A DNA stretch of 64,000 nucleotides, taken from Phoronis australis (taxonomy: Eukaryota; Phoronida; Phoronidae). The stretch is from the NCBI GenBank assembly GCA_002633005.1, contig NMRA01000363.1, positions 116,377 through 180,376 on the forward strand. The letters are read 5' to 3'. How positions within the stretch are numbered: position 1 is the stretch's first letter; the number at the start of each line of letters is the position of its first letter. Positions 13,018 to 25,600 of the stretch are shown here, piece after piece. The notes under the pieces were generated by a model that saw nothing but the letters and a program-made list of their open reading frames with translations, made no database searches and was not told where the DNA came from. A program made the position numbers and the translations under genes.

Positions 13018-13110
13018 ATGTTCTCATTTAAAATACGTGTACACGGCAATATCTCACGTAATCTCCCGAATTTTAGCGAGGTCCAAGCGTACGTTCTAGC
13101 GTAATTGCTG
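13018..13110. repeat. short interspersed repeat, also found near the arrestin promoter
   Basis: The block with ATCTCACGTAATCTCCCGAA and TTTTAGCGAGGTCC matches 27605-27675 in inverted orientation. A weaker relative with TTTTAGCGAGGTGCTAGCGG is at 35737-35756. It is a dispersed family with no coding content. Confidence 0.6.
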
Positions 13111-13126
13111 AACCGTTCTACTTCCT

Positions 13127-13760
13127 GGCAGTGGCGGATCTAGGATGTCACAGGGGGGGGGCAACATTTTGTCGTGAGTTCATCAAGTGTCTGAAAACCG
13201 CTCGAAAAATATCCGCTAATTTGAAATCTTGGGAACACACGTTTTTTTGTTACGTCCCAGAAAATACTCATGCGTTTGAGTGTTAAATTGACGAAAATAT
13301 ATTTGCCCGTCAAGAACATGCGTTTTCAAGTTTTAAAGCGTTCCTACAATGGGTTTTTGCAATTTGTGAAGTTTTATGAACCCGTGTATCAATAATAATT
13401 TTACATAAAACCTACATAAAGAAATGCTTATTTTGGAAAATAATTGGGTCACTTTGAATTTTAAAGAAAAAATAACGATTGTCTTCAACGGTTCAAATCA
13501 CCAGACCACAGAGGTGACAAATTGAAAAAGTACAAAATGCTACTCGAGACAGAGCCTATGAGAGCTTGCAACAGGGCGGGGGTGATCGGGAGGTCAGTAC
13601 ATTTTTCACTGACCCGTCACCCGGCGAACTTATTCCGCTTTCAGAAGGCCTAGGTTACAGGCACCTTTCCCTAGCTTGGATATGAACGAGGCCTCTGAAG
13701 AAGCGTGCTAACTATGCTTATTCCAGGGGGGATCCAGGACTTTGAGTGAGGGGGGGCAAG
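13127..13760 (+). mobile_element. MITE-like repeat with CAGTGGCGGATC ends
   Basis: Begins with CAGTGGCGGATCTAGGAT followed by a G run, and ends near a GGGGGGATCCAGGACTTTGA stretch. Its inner part (about 13490-13720) reappears reversed at 39070-39640. The terminal sequence resembles hAT-type ends, so a non-autonomous hAT-like element is likely. No transposase is seen. Confidence 0.6.
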
Positions 13761-15479
13761 GCAGAGAGACGAATTACAACATACCTTTTGTAAATTCTTA
13801 CGCTCTGCTCGTACACAAGGCGATAAATTTTTATATTAATAAAAAACTTTATTTTCTGGCCTAGAAAGAAAATTCAAAGTTGTATGCCTAAATTGTTTAG
13901 TTTTTCGAGAGAAATTCAGTTAAGCAGGTACATTTTTTAAATAAACTTTAGTTTTTTTGCCAACAGTCGACAGGCACGTAGTTTTATGGCATAATGAAGT
14001 GTCATTAAAGGATTACGTAGGCTTGGTGACCAAGCAGCCTAGGCAGCTGGACTGAATTCTATGCCTGGGCTACAGTATTGCGTTCGCATTAGCTAACTCC
14101 AACCGTCGGACGATATGGTCGTCCAAGGGTCAATTTTTAGCTGGTCAGCGTCCGTCACGTAACACTAAAGATAAGTCCATCACTAATTCAGCAATTTCTA
14201 ATATCTAGAACAACTTTATAACGATACGTTTCCAGAATCAAAGCTTTGTCCTGACAAAGTGTGCTGAGACTAAGAGCAGCAGCATCACGTAGAATTCTCG
14301 CGAGGACTCGACAGGGACCTAATGGGTCTCGCACTCCCGCTGGTTTATAAACACTAGTTTGGAAAAGCTTAGCCCAGTCACACAGTTTGTGTCACAAAAG
14401 AGATAATGATAACTCGAGTCCAGCGGACCCTGCATGTAGAACGACTCTCGTTTATCACATTGGTGTAGACTCACAGTTGATGTGTGGTTTTCTGTTGAGC
14501 CCATACCGTCCGGAGTTGCACCATATACCAACTCCATACGGTCTCTCACGACGATTTAGCGTTATGGGTATAAGTGTATGAATATTATACATAGTTTGCA
14601 TCTGTACCAGTCAGCAACACAAGGGAGTAATCATGAAAAATTCTGCATAGTTTTAATTTCCACATGCACATAGTAGTTACATCAGAATACAATCACCATG
14701 ATAAAGATACAATTAGAGTAATCAAAGGCAAACTTTCAACCTGACATTCAAAGTTTTCATTTCAGGATATTGCCAGTTCTAACAAGTGGGCTAGACCTTG
14801 CAGTACAATTCACAATACAGCGTAGATAAACATGAAGGAAATAACTAAGAGAAAATATGGTTAAAAGTGTTCATAAAATACATATTTTATCATTTTGACT
14901 AGGAATGAATAAAAACAAGTACATGAATATAAAACAGACACCTTGAATGCTTTGACAAAATAGTAAAATGGCTTCTAAACAACACTGACTACGTGATATA
15001 CTGCGATGATTTACCCATTTTGTTGTCCCAGATATTGTTAGAGTCCAAGCATCAGTTGACCAGTGAGTCATTTTGAACAATAACATCCAACTGTTCTTTC
15101 CAAGTCTTGAAATCACTTCTTATCAAAAACGAGAGACATGTTTGATGAATAGTGACTTAGTCTTACATGTATGTCAGAAATTCAGAAGCTCCAAACAACC
15201 CCATGTTGCAGAGGATAATTATATTTGAGATTCAGTACGACAATATTTACTCAATAGTAAAAGCACTAAAAAAATACATAATTTTCATTCATTCATTCAT
15301 TCATGTATTTCAACATTTAAGGCCTTGGCCCACATGTTACATAAAATTTACAGGATAACGCTGAGCAGCTTTTCCCTGAGAGCAGTGGCGTGAAATACAA
15401 ATTTCATTACTGTAGATTAATCTGAGCAATGGGCTCAGGCATTTTCATTAGCTTTACAAATTTATGTTAATTTGGTTCA
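13761..15479. other. non-coding stretch, nothing recognised
   Basis: AT-rich sequence between the MITE-like repeat and the broken LINE. The open frames here are short (76 and 81 codons at most), with no domain or splice pattern I recognise. Confidence 0.45.
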
Positions 15480-17200
15480 TGCCAGCACAACTCAGGTATA
15501 AATGCAGTTCTCAGAGAACAGTACATTTTACAAACACATAAAATGGTATTCATCTTCAATTAAGGACACACAGAAACAACACACACGGTATTTTTGGTCC
15601 ACAAGAGCCCTTCCACCTTTCTCTATCATCAAGTTATGGTTGGAGCAGCGTAATTTAGCCATAGCTGCTAAAAAGATATATGGAATATCACGCAACAGAT
15701 AGGATTCCATTTCAATTTTAAATGAGGAATATGTATTAAGTTTTGAACTATTCTCCACAGCAAAGCTCCAGTCTTGTAAAAAACAATCTTTAATTCACTG
15801 CTCAAATAGGACAAGAGGCTTCGCAGCCAACTCCCTAATTGTACCATACCAATCCAAAACCATAACTTTGCAGCAAATTCCTAACAGATGAAGCCCAATT
15901 TTTCCTACCAGCCTCATCCAGTGTGACAAGCTTGACATAGACAGATTTTGGATTTCGATGTGCCGGCATTTTTAACAATTTAAACCAATACTTGATCAGT
16001 TTAACACATAACTTTACATAAATTGGATACCTTCCCAGTTCTCCCAGGACAGCATGATTTGAACAGTTACTTCCAACACCCAGCAGTTGCTTACAGAATT
16101 TCAGTAGGACGCGTTCAATACTAGAATATTCTTTAAATCCCCAAATCTCACTTCCATAGCTAATGATTGGGTATACATTTTACCAAAAATCTCGAGTGCA
16201 ATGTTTGATGAAAGTCGTCCACATTTTGACTGAAAACGTTTACTTAAAAAAGTTGCTTTCTGTGCCTGGTGAGACAAAGTTTCGGTAGCTTGCGTCCAGA
16301 CTAACTTAGGAGTAAGATAAATACCCAGGTACTTATATGATGAGATGACATCAATTTTGTCATTTCTGAAATGCCATTTTTCGTATTTTCTCAATCATCC
16401 GCCTTTTCTAAATACCATTATTTTTGTTTTTGAAAGATTGACTTTCATACCCAATCCTGACAGTATTCATGCAGAGCATTAATTTGTTGCTGTAGTTTAA
16501 ATGCTGTCTCTGCCCAACCAACCATATCATCAGCGTATAGCAACATACAAATTTGAGGCACATTCTCATTTACAAAAATTCCGCTAATTAAAGATTCTTT
16601 TAAGTAATCAACAAACTCTTTCAAATACATAATAAATAAAAAAGGACTTAGCATACACCCTTGAGGAGTACCAATATTATTACTGAAAAAATCAGTTAAC
16701 CCACGCTCAGTTCTTAACACACGCCCTTAGCTTTGAATACATACTTTTCATTAATTTTAAAACACTACCATGAATTCCTATTTTTGAAGCCTATTCCACA
16801 TAAATTTATGTAAAATGCTGTCAAAGGCACGAGAAAAATCCACGTATATAGCAAGTACTTATCAACAATTCCTTGTAAGGTAAAAATTTGGTCTACTGTA
16901 CTATACCCCTTTCAAAAACCAGCCTGAGCTTCGTTAAATAAGTCATTATCGTTGGTTCAACTTGTCAGACGAGCGTTTATAAGTTTCGTAAAAATTTTCC
17001 CGAGAACAGGCAGAAGTGAAATACCACAATAATTATTTACGTCATTGACATCCCGTTGCTTATGTAAAGGACATCTTATAGCATCACACCAGGACTGAGG
17101 AAATTCCCCTGATTGTAGAGCACTATTAAAAATGTTTGTCAAAACATGTTATATAATCTTTGGTGGACTTAAAGAGTTCATAAACGAATCCTATAAATAA
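15480..17200 (-). mobile_element. broken non-LTR retrotransposon (LINE), reverse transcriptase part
   Basis: Read on the minus strand, RT pieces come in the correct order across several frames. GEFPQSWCDA and NNYCGISLLPVLGKIF (about 17100-16970) are followed by GTPQGCMLSPFLF (about 16680), the catalytic LLYADDMV (about 16530) and ISSYKYLGIYL (about 16330). The LINE C-terminal block ends with RVCCFCVSLIEDEYHFMC (about 15540). Frameshifts and stops separate the pieces and no endonuclease domain was seen, so it is 5'-truncated and dead. The clade is not decided. Confidence 0.85.
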
Positions 17201-17529
17201 AGGCTCATTTAGAGCAAGTTATATAACAAAACAGTCCTTCACACCAAGGCATTCTGGGTAATAGTGTTCTCGTCATATATTTTTTATCACTTTATGCCAT
17301 CCCTCACACGAAAACCAATACACATAAAATGGTGGAAACTTATAACTATCAACTGTATCTCGGTTACATAACCACTAAACCGTAAATATCTTCTAATCTC
17401 ATCAGTAGTACCAAGCCTTAGATTTCCGTAATATCCCCCAGGAGTCTTCAATTACCCAAAAGGATTTTTGCACCCAAAAAGAGTCCCAGAAGATTGTGAT
17501 GGAAATCGTTTATGGAACGTAGAACGTAG

Positions 17530-17612
17530 GAGGCAGTGTAAGCCTGTGGTAGAGTTGCCGACTCCTAATTTAAAGGTCACCGCTAGACCACACTGCAGGA
17601 CACTTTAGTACG
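17530..17612 (+). repeat. tRNA-derived SINE head (degenerate)
   Basis: GGCAGTGTAAGCCTGTGGTA, then GAGTTGCCGACTCCTAATTT and AAAGGTCACCGCTAGACC follow the layout of a tRNA with A box and a damaged B box. This is typical of animal tRNA-derived SINEs. The B box deviates from GGTTCGANTCC, so it is probably inactive. Confidence 0.5.
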
Positions 17613-17834
17613 TATACAGTCTTCCGCAGCTCAGCAGCTCAAGTGCAAAGTTGCACCTTGCTTGTATCTAAGAAAACACCATGGCTAACACATGTAACAT
17701 AATTTTCCCCAGCAACCACCTTACAAGGTCTGATGCAAGAGGAACTGTCAGACATTCTGGGCTTGACTATTCACTAATCCATAGGGGTTACAATAATCTT
17801 CTAAGCCAGGACCATAAACTCTTTTCTACTTGTG

Positions 17835-17840
17835 TTTATT
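17835..17840 (-). terminator. candidate poly(A) signal for the alpha-arrestin gene
   Basis: TTTATT on plus gives AATAAA on the gene strand, about 500 bases past the arrestin stop. It is the first canonical hexamer I found downstream. Its use is not shown. Confidence 0.35.
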
Positions 17841-18262
17841 TACATAGTCCAACTGGAACAGTTATGACTGAGAGCAGGGCTCGTAACTGCTTTCACTGAC
17901 CTGGCATGTGATTTTCAAAGGACCTATTGTGCGTGAATGACATCCATGACCTACATCAGCCTGCAAAATTCTAAGCCATTATGCAGACTAGTTACCCCTT
18001 CCAAGCCCAAAACAGATGCTCGTGGCAACACCTTAGTTCGCAGGTGCGTAACTTCAAAAATATTATGCTGAGTAAGTTTATATTATTTCCGCACTTTTTG
18101 TGCGCTTCCGAGCCAGGCATGCAAAATTATTCTGACCAGAGATCTTTTCAGTCCCTGTTCTCTAATAGTCACCATGGTTCCTCCGTGGAGAGGGTTTAGA
18201 AATTCCCTGAATGTATATGTAACACAGTTGTACATTCCAAGCTACCTACTACCAAAACATTG

Positions 18263-18420
18263 AATCCATAACCAGTACGCTTGTTCAAGTCAGTGCACTA
18301 CTGTATACTCCAAATTACCCACCGTATATGATCATGTGATCACTATACAGTATGCTTGTTCCAGTCATAGTACGTGTATGCTGGTGTATACTCCAAATTT
18401 CCCATTGTATAGTCGTTGTC
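18263..18420 (-). repeat. tandem duplication of the arrestin C-terminal coding tail into its 3' flank
   Basis: The last roughly 70 coding bases of the alpha-arrestin (18343-18415) and the stretch just past its stop (18263-18330) are diverged copies of each other. Both contain TTTGGAGTATACA and an AACAAGC(A/G)TACTG block. The downstream copy reads VGNLEYT in one frame and then hits a stop, and it is not in frame with the gene. It looks like a tandem duplication in which an earlier stop, or loss of frame, left the second copy untranslated. Confidence 0.7.
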
Positions 18421-19588
18421 ATCCTCATCTTTCACATTGGTAGGGCCATACACACATGACTCATATGATGGTGGTGGTGGTGGCGGCGCAACTAGACAAA
18501 AATAAAATACAATTTAAAACATTTTGCATTCCAAGTTTTTAGGGAGTCCGCTGGAGAACCAATCAAGATTCTAGGAATGTCAATTTTTCAACTGCTCGGC
18601 GGCATTACAGTGTATGGAACGGCCGTGGCACCTCTTTAGCGATTGTAAGTATTTTCATTGGCGAGTTTAGTTCTACTGTCATGTACGGAGAAAATGGCGC
18701 CTTACAGAAGTCGTCTGTTTTTCTTTGTGTTTAAGTGTCAAATTGAAAGATTATCTAGCTACCGAGACAAAAAATGTAAAGCGAATTATATTTTAGCTCA
18801 TCCACCTCAAATATAGGCTATGTTTCAGTTACAACTCAAGTCACAGGCAATGCAAACGTCCGCCTATTTTCACTTCTGCAGTGTACAGGTTGGACAACCC
18901 CAATTAATGACGCCTTTCCTTGAGTCACTGATGGTTTTGATGTTCCTTTTGTAAATGATTGTAGAATGCTATCAAGTTGAAGATTTTGTGAGATTGATTC
19001 TCTGTGAGTGTAACAACTAATTCATTTTTTATTTTTAGCTAGTTCGCAGAAAGACTAAGTGCAGATTTAATTACAAAAAGTTGTCAAGAACACGACAATA
19101 AAATTATTGCCATACCGCATTCACTTACAAATGAATCACACATCAACGATTGCCAAAGTCAAATCTTGTTTCATAACACTAAAAACGACTCTGTACATAA
19201 GCTGCTAAGAGGGTGAAATACAGTATTCAATCACTGATATTACTTACGCATGCCATCATCTGATGTTCCCAACATGGAGGGATCGGCTGGCAGCATGGGC
19301 GGGACTTTTGAGTGAGAAGCGAGGGCACGGCGGGCATGCTGCAGGTCATAGTTACCCCCAGCATAGTATGCGGCAACGACAGGCTGTGGTGGGATGGTGC
19401 CGATTAGGACACTGAGCGGAATGTCAAGGTCAAGGCTGGGACCTGATGGGTCAACTTCGAGCTGAAATGAGATGGACAAGGGTGACTGATCTCCTGAGTG
19501 ATGAACAATGCCCCCTACTGGCAGTGGTTTGGGGGTGAGAAATAATACATAACAAATTAGTGTAATACAATAAAGAGAAAACACATTT

Positions 19589-19647
<59 letters not shown>

Positions 19648-22600
19648 GGAGATCCTCGAACAGGACCATCATACAACAAAATCGAATACAACATAAAACA
19701 GGTAAACAACAGAAAAAATGGGAGCCAGGGTAATTATTAACTATTCATATTTGAAAAAAATTAAAGATGAATTTCGCCTCTGTTTCCTCAATGTTGAATT
19801 CCAAATCCAAAATTTTTGGGGCTGAAACCATTGCTTTGCTCATTCAATCTGGAATTGGTACCGAACGAGCCTCAAGTCAAGTCACAGCTAAACCTGCAAC
19901 TTACAAATACAAAAAACTTTTAGTACTATCAGCAAAGGGGTTATTTGGCTTTGAATATATTTTTCTTGCATAAGAAGATGTGACTTAATATGTCCTCACC
20001 TGGCATTAATAAAGACACAGTAGTAAGAAGCAGATTTTTAGAATCCTCAATTTTTCTCCTTTCAGAAAATATAAATACAAAGCATAATTTTTTCGATATT
20101 ATACTTTGGAGTTGAGCTCGTTTACTGAGGTCCTTAATCACCTTAACTGCAATGTGATGTCAACCTTTGAGCACATAGTATCACAGAACATACAGCAGTC
20201 TAAAATGTGTATGCTCCTGAGTGTTCTCTCCTAAGAGCAGGCAAGAATGTGCCGTCAACTCAGGTGGATATGTTGCCCCCCCCCTCAGGAATAATCTTAC
20301 AGTAGGTGGGTAATTCGACCTCAGTGACACCCCTACCTTTTGTGTGGAAGAGCAACCCTCCAGGTGCATGTAAGACTGAAGACAAGTACCATACTCACAG
20401 CAGTGAGTTTAAAATAATGTGGTAAGAAATTATTGTCTTTGAAAAAAGAAGACCTTACCGTGAGAACATAATTAATATCGATGATCTTGCAACCAATGAG
20501 GTTCGAGGGTGGAATAGGTGGTATTTTGAGCTGGGCGTTGATCCATTCGTCTTCCGAGTTGGGGGCGATCTCCCCTTTCACCATAGAGGCCACTAAGTTG
20601 GTCGTCCTGCGGGTTTTAGTCGTCGCATGGAAGGCTATTTTCTGATGGGGTACATATTAATCAAAGCAGTTGTAGTATTATCTAAAACTTACTTCTCTGT
20701 CGTGATTGTACAAGTAAGCTGCAGAGTAAATGTACCAGCTCACATTACATGACACATTCTCTTACTGAAATTCCTCTACATAATTTAAGAATATATAAAA
20801 TGGAGATGCATGGTTGCCGTATGTCGCACTATTTGGCCCTGCATGTGTGTCTGTGTGGAACTGCGCTTATTCACAAAACTTGCGCGCATGCTTCAGTATG
20901 TAAACCACTTGTCAATGAGTAAAAAAGGCAGAGTGAAAAATGACATTATTTCGGATATACGTTCATGGGCTTAAAGGCAATATGGTAATACAAAACTATC
21001 ACTAAATATCTTGAAAATATGCCAAGGAACTGCAAAGGTATAAGGGTAAAGTAATGTAAAATATTTCCACTAGGAGGCACAGTGGTAATCAAAATGAGTG
21101 TGCCTATATGCGAATTAAAGTATGGGCCTATGTGGGGGACATTATTTCAGCTTACACGCAAAACTTAGGCGCTTGCACCAATATAAGAACCACTTGAATA
21201 AAAAAGGGTGCAAAAAGGCATTGTTTCGAATATAGGTCCACGGAAATCACAGGCGCAGCAATACAGTATTAACTAAAACAAATTTCATAGTTTGAGAAGT
21301 TGAGATGCCACTGCAATCATTACAAGTCATTCTTAGCAACAGCACTGTATATGCCGAAATATCGTTTCTCCACAATGAAGTGTCATTCAAGCCACTCAAA
21401 GTGAATTCCACTTGTACTCAGCCACCACAACAGGTGAATCCGGGTTATTTTGTCCAGTTGTCTTAGGCGTTTACTGTAGCAGCTGAAGAAGGCGACTCAT
21501 GAAAGTGACTCTGAAAATCTGAGACTAAAACTTACAATTCTGTGGTCAGAAGTGCAGTTAATACTATGGATGCGAATTATTTGTTTTTTGTAAAAGTAGT
21601 GCGAAATAAGTGCATTACTGTTTTTAAGTTCTACACCACAGATACCACAAGACAATGTTTTGAAAAACTGTGGATCTTCACAATTATATTTAGAAGCTTT
21701 ATAAAAAACATCAATTTTAGTAATATCATAAATATCCAAAAGTGGCATGACAGACCTAGTACAGGTGCAAATTCAAGAGAAAACCCAACTAAACTTGTCA
21801 ACTAAATCGTGAGTTTCAATCACCCGCATTCGTTGCCAATACACAAACCCAACTTGCTGGGCTGCAAACAGTCACAGGCACATAATGATATAAGGGGTCA
21901 TAAGGGGTTATACCAGCCCAAGCAGCTGTGGACTGAATTCAAAGGAATACATCCAACAATTCAATTTTACCTGTACTGGGGGAGACTTTATGGTAAATCT
22001 TTTTTCAAAACAGATTTCAATTGATGTAAACCAACCAACCTGAGAGAGCTTAAGACTGGACTTGTCCATTTTCCGTGAACTGTGATTGCGTATGTGAGCG
22101 TTAACAGTGATGGACTCCCCTGGTACATAGCCTGTACGTGGAAGCGAGATGCAGCCAGTGATTGGACCATTCTTACAGCACAGACAACACAGGAACTTCT
22201 CATCAGAATTCTCCTGAGGGTTCTACGACAGACACAGTGGAGTTAGGTGCATTGTGGGAGAATAATTCTGTCCTCTATTCAGGTCAAGTTAAATTAGCAG
22301 CTCACAGCAAGATTCAATACAACCCCTTACCCCAGTTTAGTCATACCTAAAACTTTAGTCAAGACTAATTTGTGACTATATAGTAAGTCATGATACGACT
22401 AACTTAGAATATGGGGCACCACTACAACTAAAGAAGCTGACTAAATTACTCAATCCAAAATATTACTGGAGATATCGATCATGATGGTACAAATAAGAAA
22501 TTAAAATTAATGAGAACAAGGGCAATGCATTACTATGCGTCCTCCAAATGCATCACGTATAGCGCAGATACAAGGGATGTTCACTATTTCAAACATTCCC

Positions 22601-25600
22601 ACTAAATGGAGCAACAGTTAACTAGTAAACATAAAATAGCCCCCACGGGGCGCATGGCAAGTCAGTAATGCTCTCCTTAATAGGAAAACACCTGCTTAGA
22701 TCGTAAAAAAATAAAACGCGACACAGTGGTAGTCATATGTGTCCAAAAGTTGTTGATGACCCCTAAATGAGTTACAAACTGGAGTAAAACCACAAGAATT
22801 TTCAAGTAAAAACCCATGATTTCGAGTTCAGACTTGGATTTATACCTTTAACGTAATGGTGTAAACTGGGATTACAATGCCGTATTTTGTACTCTAGCAC
22901 AAAAACATAACAGTCACAAGTTTGCAAAAAGTAGAATTGAAAATGACAAAAATGATTCCAATTTAGTCATTAAAAATAGACCCAGTGCCCTGGCTATGTC
23001 AACCAGGTTACAGTATTCTGGCCATCTGTAAACACTCTAAAGCTTCAACGTGATAAGGTCATTCACACAATTGCATGCATTGACGGCACTACTTACAAGA
23101 GCTAAAGGCTCCCTGTTCAAGTCCAGAACACTCAATACAGTGAAACACTTCTTGGTATCGTGGTCAAAATTCCATGGCCTGTCTATGGTGGCCTTTGCAT
23201 AGTAGCGTACATGACCCCACTGACCCTCAAAGGACGAGGGAAGATTCGGGGTTAGATTGAACTGGAATGGGTATGTGTAATGACCAGCGGGTAACTCAGG
23301 GTCAGGACCACCTTCACCTGGGGCTGAAATTACAACAAAAATGTACAATTCAGCAAGTTGTTATAGCGTGACTGAAATTAGTCTTGAACAGGTGTCCATA
23401 GTACTGATGAACAACAGTGTTAGTGTCTTTCCTACTTCATGTTCTACATGGGACTGATAATGGTAACATTTTATTCTTTTATTTTTCTGGACGATGCCCT
23501 TTTGCTTAGTTCCTTCCAGCAATCAGTATGGACTGTCAGTCATGTAAGCATGGACACGTCAAAGATTTAGGAGTCTAAGCTGTGTTTTCCTACACAGCCA
23601 ACGGAGACAGTTGAATACTAAAACCAGGGTTCTCAAATAACTGTTTTCACTGGCGTTCCACATCAATTTCAAGAGGCCAGTTGTATGTGAAGGACACCCA
23701 TGGTGACACCCAGGATGACACCCACAATTTGCAACCATTTGAAAACTTCTAAGCCACTATGCAGACTACTAGTTTCCCCTCTCAAGACCAAAATGATAAA
23801 GCAATGTTCGACGCACATATTAAAACATAACTTTTTTCTAGACCCCTCAGTTACACAAAAATACACAATAAAAGCTGAACATCAATTCCGAATACATTAT
23901 GGCAAATGAGAGACATACAATTACTCACGTTTCTCATAAAACAGCTACGAGAAAATATTTTGAAAAATTGTTCAGGGCACTCAAAAAACGTGAGGAGCCC
24001 TTTGCCCGTAACAATGTTTCATGACTTTGGTTCAAAACGCTCACCTTTACCAAAGAGAACAACTACTTGATCGAAGTACAGTTCACTGGACGAGTAGCAT
24101 CGTGTAACAGTTGTTGTGCTTTTACCAGTGGACACAGTCTGTGTCTCCGTCCAGTGCACCTTGGCCTTTCCATGAAACCGCAAATGAATGCCTGTAAGAC
24201 ACCAACATCATTCTGCTATTAAAGTGCCACACACAATTTATTACTGGATATTGTAAACTTTAAAGCGTGGCGGTGCAACACCATCTTTGAGAACCATTTG
24301 CTTCAATGGGGGAGATTCGTTGATGTTAACTTGAATGGAAGTTTGAAGATTGTGATTTCGGTCTGTCAACTAGTTAGCTCAGCTGTGTAGGTCTTTGAAC
24401 AAGATTAAATCAAGCGACAGTAGAATCTAACCTAAGAAACAATCAATGAAATCCATCCAGTACAGAGGGTGTTATATGCTCTGCCTTACAAGGTACCTAA
24501 ACTACACGGTTAACGGACTCATAAACACGGTCACGGACGCATGAACACGACTCATGGACCTGCAAACACAGTCCACTGACTCACAAACACGGGAATTGAC
24601 TCACAAAACACAAACCATTCACTCAAATATACGAGGAAACACGGTTAACGGACCGCCAAACACGGGTCACGGACTCATCCGCTTCCTAGGTCAGCTAACA
24701 TCTTCATTTTGTTTGGCGGTCCATTAACTGTGTTTCCTCATGAACGTGAGTCCGTGTCCCGTGTATTTGGGTGAATGGATTGTATTTTGTGAGTCCGTTC
24801 CCGTGTTTGTGAGTCAGTGGACGGTGTTTGCAGGTCCGTGAGTTGTGTTCATGCACCGTGTTTATTAGTCCATTAATCGTGTAGTTTTGTAGGTACCTTG
24901 TTATACATCTCCATAATTATTTACTAGTATATGCAACACCGTCTGAGACATATTCAAGCTTTGTAATAGAACCACTTATCCTTATAAGCAATATTTGTGA
25001 TTCTTGAAGGTCACATGTTGCTTTAAATTGAGCACAGTTTAGTTAAACCACAGTGCAATAGAGTTCACTGTTGAACAACAGCGCATAAACAAGATAATTT
25101 TAAACACACGCAACTGACGCAAGAGTACAATAAGCTGTTGCATATACTGGACAGTGATAAGTTAAGTGGCATACAATGGTATGGTATTATCTATTTACTG
25201 ACATATCTGTTAAGAACTGCCAGAAGATTTATGCTCACTTCTCTAAACAGCTCGTACACTACTGGACAAACTTTTTTCCGTTGACCAGTTCCTGATATTG
25301 TGGAATGCTAACAGCATTCCCTCTTGAGGGAAAGCCTAGACACTGATGAAGCTTGCATGGTTCCATAATTCCGCCTGGTTTTATTCAATAGTTGTCGGAC
25401 AGGTACAGAAAAAATGCTAGCGAGTTTCATCACCATTTTTACATGGACAGCACACAGCATCTACCTGGAACTGCATAGCTATTTTTGGCCTGCTGGAGTT
25501 AAGTAGCCCCTTAGCCATATATAGGCTACTGCTGACTGACATCCAGACATGACATTGGCTTTCCAATGCCCACACTAGTGAGGCCGTCATATTTCTCAGT

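Noticed and set aside
17530-17612. Functional tRNA gene
   Set aside because: The B box is damaged and no clean cloverleaf can be drawn; a SINE head explains it better.
19451-19672. Tyr-Ile repeat open frame
   Set aside because: Product of the AT microsatellite; the real coding exon (19461-19248) is in another frame and ends at the intron border.
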